Shown here piece after piece: positions 7,489 to 16,948 of a DNA stretch of 64,000 nucleotides (within the stretch, counting starts at the first letter, position 1; every line of letters starts with the position of its first letter). The position numbers were made by a program, and so were the translations under genes. Below the pieces are notes generated by a model. The model saw nothing but the letters and a program-made list of their open reading frames with translations. It was not told the DNA's origin and made no database searches. Location of the stretch: assembly GCA_032250735.1 (NCBI GenBank), contig JAVVEP010000013.1, positions 29,163 to 93,162 of the forward strand, written 5' to 3'. This stretch comes from Gammaproteobacteria bacterium. GTDB taxonomy: Bacteria; Pseudomonadota; Gammaproteobacteria; SZUA-152.

Positions 7489-10278
7489 TCAATGGGGAGC
7501 ACTTCCCGTGACAGGCACATCATCCCGGGCGGATTCACTCAGGCTCTCCTTGATGCTGTCATACACCTCACGCAACAGGTCATCATGGCTAAACGCTGCC
7601 TTGTTGACGACTCTTGCGCCACTGCCATGCAATAGCGCCTGCTCGGCATCGGTCAGGTCTTTTCCGCTCACGATCAACACGGGAATATTTCCCCAACGAG
7701 GGTTATGGCGCAGCTGGCCGAGAAACTCAAAACCATTCATCTCCGGCATAACGAGGTCCAGGATGATCAGCGCCGGTGGGTTTTTGGCGATTTCCGAAAA
7801 TGCCGACGCCGCCGCAGGCACTGCACAGACGTCCCAGCCCTCAAGCCTCAACATGTCGCGCAGTGACTCGCGCATCGAATCATTGTCGTCAATCACCAGT
7901 AACGGGCCAGCCTGCTGGCTGCGGACACTGCGTTTCAACACGGCCCACAGGCGTTCCTTGTCGATGGGTTTGGACAGGTACTCTGTCGCCCCTAACGAAT
8001 ATCCCAGACTGCGATTTTCAACCATGGTCACCAGGATCACCGGTATAGCTTTCAGCTCGGGATCACTCTTTAGGATTTTCAGCACAGACCATCCATCCAG
8101 CCCCGACATCATGATATCCAGGGTAATCGCATCCGGCTTAAGCTCGCGGGCCAGGCGCAGTCCCTCTTCACCACTTGCGGCAGCCTGTACCGAAAAGCCT
8201 TTCTGCGCGAGAAAATGTGTCATGATCTGCCGCACGGATGAATCATCATCAATCACCAGCACCATGCTGACCTTTTCACGCCGATCCGCATGGTTTCCTC
8301 CCCGTTCGGCCGAGAAACGATTGCCCGCGGCAACCGCATTGGATCGCCAGGACAACTCTTTGGGATCATTACTATTGATGGGTTGCTGGGGCAGGTCCGC
8401 ACCCTTTTTGACGGGAAGAATAATAGTAAACGTGGAACCACCCCCCAGCCTGCTGACCAGCTGGATGCCGCCACCCATCATATTGCACAGATGCTGACTG
8501 ATCACCAAACCCAGGCCGGTGCCGCCAAACTTGCGTGTCGTTGAAGGATCAGCCTGGGAAAAGGCCTCGAACAGTTTTTCCTGCTGTTCCTGCGACATGC
8601 CAATACCGTGATCCTCGATATCGAAATAGATATCCTCTTTACCATCCAGCATCTTCCGGCGAACGGTCAGTACCACCTCATCATCACGCGAGAACTTACT
8701 GGCATTGCTTAACAGATTAAACAATGACTGGCGAATCTTGGTGATATCGGCAAATAAATCGCCGATATCCTCCGGGCAGTTCACGCGAAACGTATTATTA
8801 TTTTTATCAAACAGTGGCTGAATGGTTTCCGCCACGGACTGCACCATTTCCCTGACATTAAACCATTCTTCATACAGATCCATCTTGCCGGTCTCGATTT
8901 TTGTCAAATCAAGAATGTCGTTAATCAATGATAGAAGATGTTTTCCCGCCGAGTGAATCCTTTCAAGATCAGCGGCATTGTCAGGTTTGTTCCGCTCATC
9001 GATATCATCCATCAGCATTTCACTGTAGCCAATAATGGCGTTCAGTGGCGTACGCAACTCATGACTCATATTGGCCAGAAACAGGCTCTTTGATCGGCTC
9101 GCCTCCAGCGCTGCATCCCGAGCCGAGGCAAGATCCAGCGTGCGCTGTTTGACCAGATCCTCCAGGTGGTCACGGTGTTTCTTTAATTCCTTTTCGGCAA
9201 ATTCACGATCATTGATTTCCTGGCTAAGGTCGGCATTTCTGGACACCAGGGTATCGTAAAGCTCCTTTAGCTCGTTGGTCATCTGGTTAAAGCCCAGCGC
9301 CAGTTCACGAATCTCCCGATTGCCGCTCACGATAACAGGCTCGCCTAACTGTTTTTTGTCATTGTGAATACTGCGCAGCCGTTCGCCCAGTCTGTACAGG
9401 GGGATCAGTGTCGTTTGATTAAGAATACCAATCATGATCAGTGCCAGCAGCACACCCACACCCAGCATGATGGCGACATAGACATTACGCGTTGTCGTAA
9501 GCTGGGATTCAAATTTGCTGATGTCTCTGACAACCGCCACCGTAAAGGCCCGTTCACCCAGCTGCGTTACTGGACTAAAACTCGCCACCACAGCACTGCC
9601 CGAGACGCTTTCCTCCGGCCACTGTTTGGATGAATATGCCGTCAGCCCATCGATGTATGTCATGCGTAGCGGCATACCGAGGCTGGATTCGATTTCTCGC
9701 AGTGAATACACCGGATCAGTCACTACCTTTAAATAGCCCTTGATGGACAGGCCACCGATCGGCACGAGCAGGCTGAGATACGGCCGGTCATTCACTAGAC
9801 ATAGCTCAGAGATCGTTTTCAGGCGCTGCGGCCCCTGACGCTGAGCCGCACGGCGCTGTAAGTCAGGACAGCCTGAATCCACCGAACCGCTTTCCGCGAC
9901 GGCCCTGGAGATACGCATGAAATCCTTGTCGTAAACCGCCAGGCTTTCCAGCTTAATAATACCGGCAGTGACAAAATACTGATGGAACTGAGACTGCAAA
10001 TGCTCGTTCAGGCGGGTGGCATCACGCTCCCGAAAGAGTTTGCGGAAATTGTCTTCTTCCTGCACGGCCTGCCCAAGGTCATGTGAGACACGCAGCAGAT
10101 CGTTTAACAAGGTATTTACCCGCAGACCGATAATGTCCTCAAACGCCGTACGCTGGCTGTCGATCGCATGTTCACGATAGGTCTCGGCAATCAATACCGC
10201 CAACACAACGCCCAGCACGCCCATCACCAGCACGCTGCCGACCAGATTGGCCCTCAATGACAACCGATTAAACATCAC
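7489..10278 (-). CDS. Hybrid sensor histidine kinase with two receiver domains
   Basis: Large phosphorelay protein of 929 residues. A membrane segment at about 10-30, an extracytoplasmic sensor of roughly 230 residues (double-Cache-like in size), a second membrane segment near 270-290, HAMP and a coiled coil precede HisKA, with H406 in MSHELRTPLNA. The ATPase motifs IEDHGIGMS and GTGLGLVIS follow. Two receiver domains come after, one with ITLDIMMSG and one with IILDLVMPE as phosphoacceptor loops. No DNA-binding or HPt domain is attached and no response regulator gene is adjacent, so it is an orphan. An ATG at 10275, after GAGGTGTG, may be the true start. Confidence 0.92.
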   Translation of the reverse strand: MMFNRLSLRANLVGSVLVMGVLGVVLAVLIAETYREHAIDSQRTAFEDIIGLRVNTLLNDLLRVSHDLGQAVQEEDNFRKLFRERDATRLNEHLQSQFHQYFVTAGIIKLESLAVYDKDFMRISRAVAESGSVDSGCPDLQRRAAQRQGPQRLKTISELCLVNDRPYLSLLVPIGGLSIKGYLKVVTDPVYSLREIESSLGMPLRMTYIDGLTAYSSKQWPEESVSGSAVVASFSPVTQLGERAFTVAVVRDISKFESQLTTTRNVYVAIMLGVGVLLALIMIGILNQTTLIPLYRLGERLRSIHNDKKQLGEPVIVSGNREIRELALGFNQMTNELKELYDTLVSRNADLSQEINDREFAEKELKKHRDHLEDLVKQRTLDLASARDAALEASRSKSLFLANMSHELRTPLNAIIGYSEMLMDDIDERNKPDNAADLERIHSAGKHLLSLINDILDLTKIETGKMDLYEEWFNVREMVQSVAETIQPLFDKNNNTFRVNCPEDIGDLFADITKIRQSLFNLLSNASKFSRDDEVVLTVRRKMLDGKEDIYFDIEDHGIGMSQEQQEKLFEAFSQADPSTTRKFGGTGLGLVISQHLCNMMGGGIQLVSRLGGGSTFTIILPVKKGADLPQQPINSNDPKELSWRSNAVAAGNRFSAERGGNHADRREKVSMVLVIDDDSSVRQIMTHFLAQKGFSVQAAASGEEGLRLARELKPDAITLDIMMSGLDGWSVLKILKSDPELKAIPVILVTMVENRSLGYSLGATEYLSKPIDKERLWAVLKRSVRSQQAGPLLVIDDNDSMRESLRDMLRLEGWDVCAVPAAASAFSEIAKNPPALIILDLVMPEMNGFEFLGQLRHNPRWGNIPVLIVSGKDLTDAEQALLHGSGARVVNKAAFSHDDLLREVYDSIKESLSESARDDVPVTGSAPH

Positions 10279-10532
10279 ACCTCACGTTTAATTATTCTCA
10301 CCTACCGTTATATTGGCTGTCTTAGCGCAGCCATAGACAAGTCGATACAGATTTATAATAAATAATGATTTAGATTGCTATTTTTCTGCTATTGCCCGGC
10401 CACCGTCCCGCCACTTCTGCAACGGAAAAGCATCCTCCTGCAATGCGATAGCTTATTAAGTGGAACGCTACAGTCTACATCGGCGACAGGCACAAAAAGT
10501 TGATTACGGCCAACGGTAAACAACATCAATAC

Positions 10533-11249
10533 TTAGTGTGATGACCCCTCGGGCACCAGGGGTTCTCTAAATGACCCGTGTGTGGCAGGGGCGCGACCGA
10601 ATGGCATCACATATTGCTGGAAATATTCGCGGCCGCGTTGTTTCAGCGCATCCAGCATGGCCGCGCCATTCTCCTGCTCTTTCAGTGCCTCTTCAATGAG
10701 ATTCTTGTTTTCGAAGGCCGTTTTATAACCCTGGGCAGCGGCCACATGAAACCATAAATAGGCCTGCTCAATATCCTGTGCTACTCCAAGGCCATTGGCA
10801 TAAAGGAACCCCAGGTTGATCTGCGCCAGCCCATGCCCATGCTCGGCCGCCTTGCGATACCAGACATAGGCGTACTGCGGGTTTGCTTCGACACCCTCAC
10901 CGGTGTCGTACATATAGCCCAGATAATACTGGGCATCCGGCACCCCCTGATCGGCCGCGCGCCGAAACCAGGTGTAACTCGCCGCAAGATCCTTCGCCGT
11001 CCCCTTACCGGTGCGATACAGCATGCCAAGATTATGCTGTGCCTCGGCATTGCCTGCCTCCGCCAGGGGGACAAAAAGCCCAAAGGCCCTGGCATAATCC
11101 TTGGCCTCTACGGCCTTGAGCCCCGCCTCGATACCCATGTCATTCGCTGCCGGCTCGTCCCCGGCATGCACAACACTTAGTGACACCAGTAACGTGGCAA
11201 CAACAAGGCTGGACCAGCCCATAAAACCAAACCGACGAAGGAACTGCAT
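10533..11249 (-). CDS. Exported Sel1-repeat (TPR-like) protein
   Basis: Protein of 238 residues from the ATG at 11249, chosen because it gives a signal peptide (MQFLRRFGFMGWSSLVVATLLVSLSVVHAG). At least three Sel1-type repeats of about 36 residues follow, each with the A..LG..Y..G.GV..D...A..WF..AA..G pattern, between about residues 60 and 190. Sel1 repeats mediate protein-protein contacts, often in envelope or signalling proteins. It lies 35 bp downstream of the AP2-like gene on the same strand and could be cotranscribed. Partner unknown. Confidence 0.82.
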   Translation of the reverse strand: MQFLRRFGFMGWSSLVVATLLVSLSVVHAGDEPAANDMGIEAGLKAVEAKDYARAFGLFVPLAEAGNAEAQHNLGMLYRTGKGTAKDLAASYTWFRRAADQGVPDAQYYLGYMYDTGEGVEANPQYAYVWYRKAAEHGHGLAQINLGFLYANGLGVAQDIEQAYLWFHVAAAQGYKTAFENKNLIEEALKEQENGAAMLDALKQRGREYFQQYVMPFGRAPATHGSFREPLVPEGSSH

Positions 11250-11284
11250 AGATTGACGAATACCGCGATTGACTGGCTGACTGA

Positions 11285-11839
11285 TTAAACTGCAATGGAT
11301 TCTGACTTCATCCACTTTTGCAACACACGATTTGGCGCTGGTGGCTTCAGCCCGCGGGGAAGGCTGATACCAATGGCGTCACACCGAACGCGCAGGGCCT
11401 TTCGAAATGCACCTTCATAACCATACTTGCGAACCGAAAAAGACACATTACGCTGGACCCCTTTTTCCATAAAACGCGCACTCCAGTGCACACGCAGGCT
11501 ACCTGCCTTGTCTGTGACCGACAGTGTCACACCGACCATGCCGCTGGTGCTGCGGCGGTCGACGCTGTGCTCACGTGTTTTACGCATGTGTACCGGCACA
11601 ATCTTGTGCTTTTTCACCACAGTGTCACGATGTTCCTGCGCCTTGGCTTTCGCCTTGGCCTTGCCGCCATGCACGCCATCGGAAAACAGCTTGGATTCAA
11701 CCGGCTTGGAATCCTTATAAACACGCACCCACCAACCATGCGTATTACCGTGATCCATGCGGGTGATATAGGTTAACCCCAGCCCAGTCGATTTCTGGGG
11801 AGACTTGGTTTTTTTGCTGGTTTTCTTTACCGTAGCCAC
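11285..11839 (-). CDS. Putative AP2-like DNA-binding protein
   Basis: Basic protein of 184 residues. The start is a GTG at 11839 because AAAGGAG lies 8 bases upstream. The ATG at 11896 has no such site and would add residues rich in codons unlike a gene start. An N-terminal Lys/Ser/Thr-rich tail is followed by a possible integrase-type arm (LTYITRMDHGNTHGWWVRVYKDSKPVESKLFSD) and a Lys/Ala run. The C-terminal half reads GMVGVTLSVTDKAGSLRV, then HWSARFMEKGVQRNVSFSV and a helix, resembling the three strands plus helix of bacterial AP2 domains. Three 13-bp tandem repeats lie 87-125 bp upstream. Assignment is by eye and moderately secure. Confidence 0.6.
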   Translation of the reverse strand: MATVKKTSKKTKSPQKSTGLGLTYITRMDHGNTHGWWVRVYKDSKPVESKLFSDGVHGGKAKAKAKAQEHRDTVVKKHKIVPVHMRKTREHSVDRRSTSGMVGVTLSVTDKAGSLRVHWSARFMEKGVQRNVSFSVRKYGYEGAFRKALRVRCDAIGISLPRGLKPPAPNRVLQKWMKSESIAV

Positions 11840-11925
11840 TTGTCTGACTCCTTTAATATATTTATGAGAAATTGAGCTGCTCTGACACAAATGCAAGCAA
11901 TTTATCGATACTTTTTTATTAATAG

Positions 11926-11964
11926 TACTTATTGATATTACTTATCGATACTACTTATCGACAA
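11926..11964. repeat. Three 13-bp tandem repeats (TACTTATCGATAC type)
   Basis: TACTTATTGATAT (11926-11938), TACTTATCGATAC (11939-11951) and TACTTATCGACAA (11952-11964) follow each other with no gap, and a related ATTTATCGATACTT lies at about 11900-11913. The block is in an AT-rich gap upstream of the AP2-like gene and just after the small membrane protein gene. Iterated operators for a DNA-binding protein are the simplest reading. Confidence 0.6.
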
Positions 11965-11984
11965 CAGGTTCCATACTACGTCTG

Positions 11985-12248
11985 CTATGAATTCTTCGAA
12001 TCGCTGGCCGATCCACCATTTTTAGCCTCTTCTCGCTTCCAGTAATCATCACTGACGCGGCAATCCAGAAGCGCCATCGCAGACACCGCGACGATAGATA
12101 CGATAATGAGGTAATGCGTCAACACCAGATCGCCCACATTGAAATAGATAAACCCCGAACAGGCCGCCAACACCGAATAGACAGCCAAACGTATCGGCAC
12201 AATATAGGATTTGGGCAGCGCACTGCCTTTTCGCTCATTACTCGCCAT
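11985..12248 (-). CDS. Small two-helix membrane protein of unknown function
   Basis: Protein of 87 residues from the ATG at 12248, which follows GTGGGG at usable spacing. Longer in-frame starts reach 12413 but add sequence with no coding character. After a polar N-terminus (MASNERKGSALPKSY) there are two membrane segments (about residues 19-37 and 43-65), then a charged tail ending in SASDSKNS. It lies upstream of the AP2-like gene on the same strand, separated by the tandem repeats. No family recognised. Confidence 0.5.
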   Translation of the reverse strand: MASNERKGSALPKSYIVPIRLAVYSVLAACSGFIYFNVGDLVLTHYLIIVSIVAVSAMALLDCRVSDDYWKREEAKNGGSASDSKNS

Positions 12249-12807
12249 TGTTAACCCCACAGCCTCTGCCGCTGTACTGCCTTTGTTGGCAAAAACCACG
12301 CAAAATGAAAAAGTAAAAAGCCGTGTTTGTGAATATAGAGCATCGATAACAAGGTGCAAGCAATTTGGCAATCTTTTTCTAGTTGGCTTTATGCCGGACC
12401 AGGATGAAATCAAAGGGAAGCATCATACCACAAAGAGTATTTTGTCCGGGAGACTGTCAAACTTTGAGTGTCTAGGCTGAAAAAGCGGTAAATGGGAATT
12501 TAGAGGCCCATAACCACCGAAAGTTTCAGCAGACAGGCCCACTATTTCATCTCAAGTTCCCGTTATTCCATCCCCGCGCGACCATTTTCTCGCACCACAC
12601 CAGCCCAGTTCGATGGGCCGCTGACAAACAGCAGGCTCTCAAACCAGATCCCGTCAGGCCCAAAAAAAAAACGCCCGCCCGATTTGTGAGCGCTATCACA
12701 CGAATAGGCTGGGGGTGATCACCCCAGCCGGCCGATAACAGCACTAGAATCGCTATCACCCGACAACACACCCAATGCGGGAATACCCTACCGCCAGGCA
12801 AAAAACC
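12249..12807. promoter_or_regulatory. 559-bp divergent gap with CRP-type site and dyads
   Basis: This gap separates the small membrane protein gene and the DUF1631 gene, which diverge. The part near the DUF1631 gene holds a CRP-type site (12685-12700) and an interrupted palindrome GGCTGGGG-G-TGATCA-CCCCAGCC (12707-12729). An A10 run lies at 12662-12671. No gene is supported in it. Confidence 0.4.
12685..12700. promoter_or_regulatory. CRP/FNR-family site TGTGA-N6-TCACA
   Basis: TGTGAGCGCTATCACA matches the canonical CRP half sites exactly (TGTGA, six bases, TCACA). It is centred 115 bp before the ATG of the DUF1631 gene at 12808. Control by a cAMP receptor protein such as Crp/Vfr is inferred. 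No such regulator is encoded in the window. Confidence 0.55.
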
Positions 12808-15159
12808 ATGTCTATAAACCGCAATATCATTGACTTCGATCGCAACCGTCGTTCCAGTGAGCCCCTGCGGGCCATAACCTTGCCGCAGCTGGCCATTTCC
12901 GCTCAGCGGACCGCCAGACACCATTTGCGCCAATTGCTCCCGTACTTTTTTTCCCGCATCGATGACAGCCTGTTCAAACTGGCGGATCAGGCCGGAAACC
13001 ACCAGCAGCAGACGCTGTATTTCGATGCCATGCGGGAGGTCCGACTGCAAAACGGGCCCATGCAAAAGACCTATTTTGAGACGCTGGTAAAGGGCTTTGA
13101 GGCCGCCCTGTCCCAATCCGCCCCTGAGCATAGGAACCCCTCCGCCCTGGACCCGATAAGCCTGATGGAGGACGACGAGCTTGAAGAGTCACTGGCCATC
13201 AGCAATATGGTCAGCAGCGCCGAAACCCGTACCCGCGAGGCCCTGTTCGGGCTGACCGCGCGCCTGAATTACCTGATTGAAGATATTGAAATCACCCATG
13301 ACAACAACCCGCTGCACCCCAGGGTCCTGATTGAGGCCTTCGTTCCCGCTGCCCAGCTGATGGATGCCGACATCAGTGTGCGGCTGATCATTTACAAGCT
13401 GTTTGATAAGTTTGTCGCGCAGCAGATCGGCCCGATCTACGATGCCATCAATGCCGACCTGATCGCGGCCGGTGTGCTGCCCCGCATCAAAAGTGAGATC
13501 CAGAAATCGGAAAATGCCCCCGCCCGACCGCCGGCAATGCCCGCCAGCGCGGCTGCCGGCACGCCCTTCACTGGTGCGGCAAACCTGTCCGCAGGCGGGG
13601 CCCAGCCTGCCCACACCGCCCAGGTCGGCAATATATTCGAGTCCCTGCAGCAGCTGCTGTCCCTGACCCGCGGCGCGCCGATCGGCGGCAGCACTACCGG
13701 AGCAGGGCCTGGCGGTTACGATTCCATCCCCCCTAGCAACGACACCACGACCTGCGCGCCGCAGGAGGTATTGCACGCCCTGTCCAATCTACAGATCAAT
13801 AGTGACGCTCTGGTACAGCAGGCCTGGACGCAGCAGCAATCCAGCGCCGAGCTCATCAAGGCCTCGGTATTGGCGGCCCTCGGCCAGGGCGGCGATGCCA
13901 GCAAACAGATCGGCCAGGCGGACACCGATGTCATCGATATCGTCAGCATGTTGTTTGATTTTATTCTCGATGACCCCAGCCTGCCGGATCATTTCAAGGG
14001 CCAGATCGCGCGCCTGCAGATCCCCATGCTCAAGGTTGCCATCCTCGACAAGCAATTCTTCACCAAAAAGTCACACCCGGCCCGTCAGCTGCTCAATGAG
14101 CTGGCCTATGCCGGCAGCGGGCTGGACGATGAGATCCCCGAGGAGAATGCCGTCTACCAGATGGTCTGTTATGTGGTGAACTCCATCCTCGCCGAATTCG
14201 AGGAAAACACCGAGATCTTTATCACCCTGCATACCGAGTTTGCCGAATTCATCGACAACGAGCGCGCGACCAACAAGCTCGCCGGGGAGATGCTGGAGAA
14301 TGCCAAAAGCCTGGTCGCCAAAGAGATTCAGCGCCGTGTGACGGACAACCGCGTCCCGCCGCTGGTCAGCACCCTGCTGATCGATGCCTGGAAAGATGTG
14401 CTCACCCACCTCTATTTACGCGACGGCAACAACAGCGTCGGCTGGAACACCGCCCTGCAGGTCGCGGACGACCTGATCTGGAGCGTGCAGCCAAAACTGA
14501 TCGTCGGCGAACGCCAGCGGCTCATCAAGGTAATTCCACGGCTGCTAAACGGTCTGCGGGATGGCCTGACCCTCATCCGCTTTGACCCTGCCGCCACCGA
14601 GCAGCTGTTTGCCGGCCTGGAAACCCTGCATCTGGACAGCCTGCGCGGCGGCGTGACGACCGATCGGCCGCAGGCGCTACCCGCCTCGACCCACGCCGAC
14701 ATGGACAATGATGATTTTGGCGTCGACATGTCCTCGATGCCCGAGTCCGCTGACAATCACGCCGACGAGGAGGACGACATCATCGCGAGAATCATGATCG
14801 CCTCCACCCAGGACCGGCCGTGGGAAGACAGCGAGCTCAATGCCAGCCGCTATGCCGATGAGATCAGGGATATGGCGCTGGGCACGTGGGTCGAGTTTAT
14901 CGCCGCGGATACCGAACGCCGCAGCCGTGGCAAGCTGGCCTGGAAATGCGACTTCACCGGCGAATACACCTTTGTGGATCGCAAGTACAAGGTGGTCGCC
15001 GATCTCTCCAACCGCAAACTGATCGAGGAATTTGAACTGGGCCGCGCCAGCTTTGTCGAGGACGTGCCCTTATTCGACCGCGCACTGGATTCCGTCATCA
15101 GCGGCATCAAGCACGCACTGGATCGTAATCCCACGGAAGCGGAACCGCCCGTGCATTAA
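12808..15159 (+). CDS. DUF1631 family protein
   Basis: Large cytoplasmic protein of 783 residues from the ATG at 12808. The frame is open from 12775, but the MSINRN start fits the family better. It resembles DUF1631 (PF07793) proteins of gammaproteobacteria: LPYFFSRIDDSLFKLADQAG, DAMREVRLQNGPM and LIKVIPRLLNGLRDGL are the recognisable stretches. A Pro/Ala/Gly-rich low-complexity linker lies at about residues 235-310. The C-terminal 90 residues (GTWVEFIAADTERRSRGKLAWKC cut short here) look like a PilZ-type beta barrel, as is usual in the family. Biochemical function is not established. A CRP-type site lies upstream. Confidence 0.8.
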   Translation: MSINRNIIDFDRNRRSSEPLRAITLPQLAISAQRTARHHLRQLLPYFFSRIDDSLFKLADQAGNHQQQTLYFDAMREVRLQNGPMQKTYFETLVKGFEAALSQSAPEHRNPSALDPISLMEDDELEESLAISNMVSSAETRTREALFGLTARLNYLIEDIEITHDNNPLHPRVLIEAFVPAAQLMDADISVRLIIYKLFDKFVAQQIGPIYDAINADLIAAGVLPRIKSEIQKSENAPARPPAMPASAAAGTPFTGAANLSAGGAQPAHTAQVGNIFESLQQLLSLTRGAPIGGSTTGAGPGGYDSIPPSNDTTTCAPQEVLHALSNLQINSDALVQQAWTQQQSSAELIKASVLAALGQGGDASKQIGQADTDVIDIVSMLFDFILDDPSLPDHFKGQIARLQIPMLKVAILDKQFFTKKSHPARQLLNELAYAGSGLDDEIPEENAVYQMVCYVVNSILAEFEENTEIFITLHTEFAEFIDNERATNKLAGEMLENAKSLVAKEIQRRVTDNRVPPLVSTLLIDAWKDVLTHLYLRDGNNSVGWNTALQVADDLIWSVQPKLIVGERQRLIKVIPRLLNGLRDGLTLIRFDPAATEQLFAGLETLHLDSLRGGVTTDRPQALPASTHADMDNDDFGVDMSSMPESADNHADEEDDIIARIMIASTQDRPWEDSELNASRYADEIRDMALGTWVEFIAADTERRSRGKLAWKCDFTGEYTFVDRKYKVVADLSNRKLIEEFELGRASFVEDVPLFDRALDSVISGIKHALDRNPTEAEPPVH

Positions 15160-15269
15160 GCCGTTCAACTTTCCCTGTAGCGCGCCGATAGGGCTACTGT
15201 TAGTCAGCCCTGGCGCATAACTGTCACAGCAAGAAAGGGGGCGACGCCGCTAACGGGAGCCCTCCTTTT

Positions 15270-16847
15270 TTGACCTCGCATAACCACAAGCAACCTTCAG
15301 CGGCCGGATTCACCACCGACTATCCGGCCCTTGCGCGGCTGCGTGAGACCCTGTCCCCGCTCTGCGAAGACAACCCCGTTGCCATGTGCATCACCAACCG
15401 AAAGTCCCAGATATTCTACGCCAACCAGGCCTTTCTCGATCTTCTGGCCAATCGACCCGCGCTGAATACGATCCAGGGAAAGGCCCTGCACCGACTTTTT
15501 CCGCAGGCCTCATGCCGTGCCATCGAGCGCATCGAGACTCTCATTGGCGCCAAAAAGAGCCAGTCTCTACACAAAATCCTGCACCTGGGCGCAGCGCCTA
15601 CGGCGACCGCCATGGCGCTGCGCATCCAGATGCTGCATAACCCGGATGACCAGCGCATCGAAGGGGCGCTGATCACCCTACAGCAGGATGCCGACTGGTA
15701 TAAGGCCCATTTTGAAGAAGAAAAACAGACCTTCACCGCCCGCATCCGCCAGCTCTCCACCGACCTGATGGACAAGCGCTCCCTGGTCAAAATCATGCTG
15801 GAGCGCAGCCCCATTGGCATCGCCCTGCTGGACAACCAGCGTCGCGTCATCCAGATCAACCGTACGGCGGAAAAAATTCTCGGCATCCCACGCCGCGAGG
15901 CCTTCGGTCTTCGATGCAACAACCTGTTTCACTGTTTTGAACAGGGCCAGCAGTGCCCGCTACTGGACGGCGGACAGGACATCGACCAGCAGGAGACGGC
16001 CTGTGCCCAGACGGGAAAGGGCCACCACACCTTCCTGCGCAGTGCGGTACGCAGTCACGAGCGCGATGAGGACATCATCATTGAGACCTTCATCGACGTC
16101 ACCGATATGATAGGGGCACGACAGGCCAGGGAAGAGGCCTATCGCGCCAAGGATGACTTTTTTGCCAAGATGAGCCACGAGCTGCGCACCCCGCTGAACG
16201 CGGTAATCGGCTACAGCGAACTGCTGGCGGATGAGGATTACCCGCTCAACCCGGAAGAACAGCGGGAGTTTGCCGGTGCGATCCAGCGTGGCGGCTATGA
16301 CCTGCTGCACCTGGTCGACCAGGTGCTGACCATTTCCAGGCTAAAGGAAAACAAGCTCGAGAGTGATGCGCAGGATCTACACCCCGGGCAGCTGATGGAT
16401 GAAGTGGCCATCACCATTCGGCCACTGGCGGACAAAGGCCACAATCGGTTCTCCATCCGGCATGACGACAGGCTTGGGACCGTCTATGCCGATCCCGAAC
16501 ACCTGCGCGCCATCCTGCTTAACCTGCTCAGCAATGCCTGCAAGTTCACCAGCCACGGTGAGATCACGCTCAGCACGCAACGCCAGGCAGAGGCAACAAG
16601 GGACTGGGTGCTGTTTCGGGTGACGGACACCGGCATCGGCATAACCGAGGAGCAAGCCGGCAGAATCTTCAACCGCTTCGAACAGGCCGATAACTCCGCC
16701 ACCCGGAGTTACGGTGGTAGCGGACTGGGGCTTTCGATCGCCAGGGACCTGTGCGAGATGATGGGTGGGCAGATTGAGGTGCAGAGCCAGCCTGGCCGGG
16801 GGACGACGTTTACCGTTAGACTGCCCGGGCAGCGACCGACAGGCTAA
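15270..16847 (+). CDS. Cytoplasmic PAS sensor histidine kinase
   Basis: Kinase of 525 residues with no membrane segment. Two PAS-like domains (about 25-140 and 170-285) are separated by a coiled coil. The second contains ERSPIGIALLDNQRRVIQIN. HisKA has H303 in KMSHELRTPLNAV, and the ATPase domain has VTDTGIGITEEQ and GSGLGLSIA. The start is TTG at 15270, about 10 bases after GGGAG; no in-frame ATG upstream of the first PAS domain exists. No receiver or regulator is attached. It follows the DUF1631 gene by 110 bp on the same strand and could be transcribed with it. Confidence 0.88.
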   Translation: MTSHNHKQPSAAGFTTDYPALARLRETLSPLCEDNPVAMCITNRKSQIFYANQAFLDLLANRPALNTIQGKALHRLFPQASCRAIERIETLIGAKKSQSLHKILHLGAAPTATAMALRIQMLHNPDDQRIEGALITLQQDADWYKAHFEEEKQTFTARIRQLSTDLMDKRSLVKIMLERSPIGIALLDNQRRVIQINRTAEKILGIPRREAFGLRCNNLFHCFEQGQQCPLLDGGQDIDQQETACAQTGKGHHTFLRSAVRSHERDEDIIIETFIDVTDMIGARQAREEAYRAKDDFFAKMSHELRTPLNAVIGYSELLADEDYPLNPEEQREFAGAIQRGGYDLLHLVDQVLTISRLKENKLESDAQDLHPGQLMDEVAITIRPLADKGHNRFSIRHDDRLGTVYADPEHLRAILLNLLSNACKFTSHGEITLSTQRQAEATRDWVLFRVTDTGIGITEEQAGRIFNRFEQADNSATRSYGGSGLGLSIARDLCEMMGGQIEVQSQPGRGTTFTVRLPGQRPTG

Positions 16848-16860
16848 TCAGGACTTTTAT

Positions 16861-16907
16861 ATTAACAAGGCACATGGAAAGGATACCTTTCCATGTGCCT
16901 TGTTAAT
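16861..16907. repeat. 22-bp perfect hairpin between convergent genes
   Basis: Bases 16861-16882 are the exact reverse complement of 16886-16907, with a 3-base ATA loop. It lies between the convergent PAS kinase and dsrE-like genes, so it may end transcription from both sides although T-runs are short. Its arm (AACAAGGCACATGG, then GATACC) resembles the arm of the larger element at 20230-20349, so it is probably a member of a palindromic repeat family. Confidence 0.65.
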
Positions 16908-16948
16908 ACATCCGGCAGGCTTCTGCGCGACTCGATAACGGGTACGCA

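Noticed and set aside
12662..12671. A10 run as a minus-strand terminator
   Set aside because: No stem directly precedes it on the minus strand; the nearest dyad is about 36 bp away.
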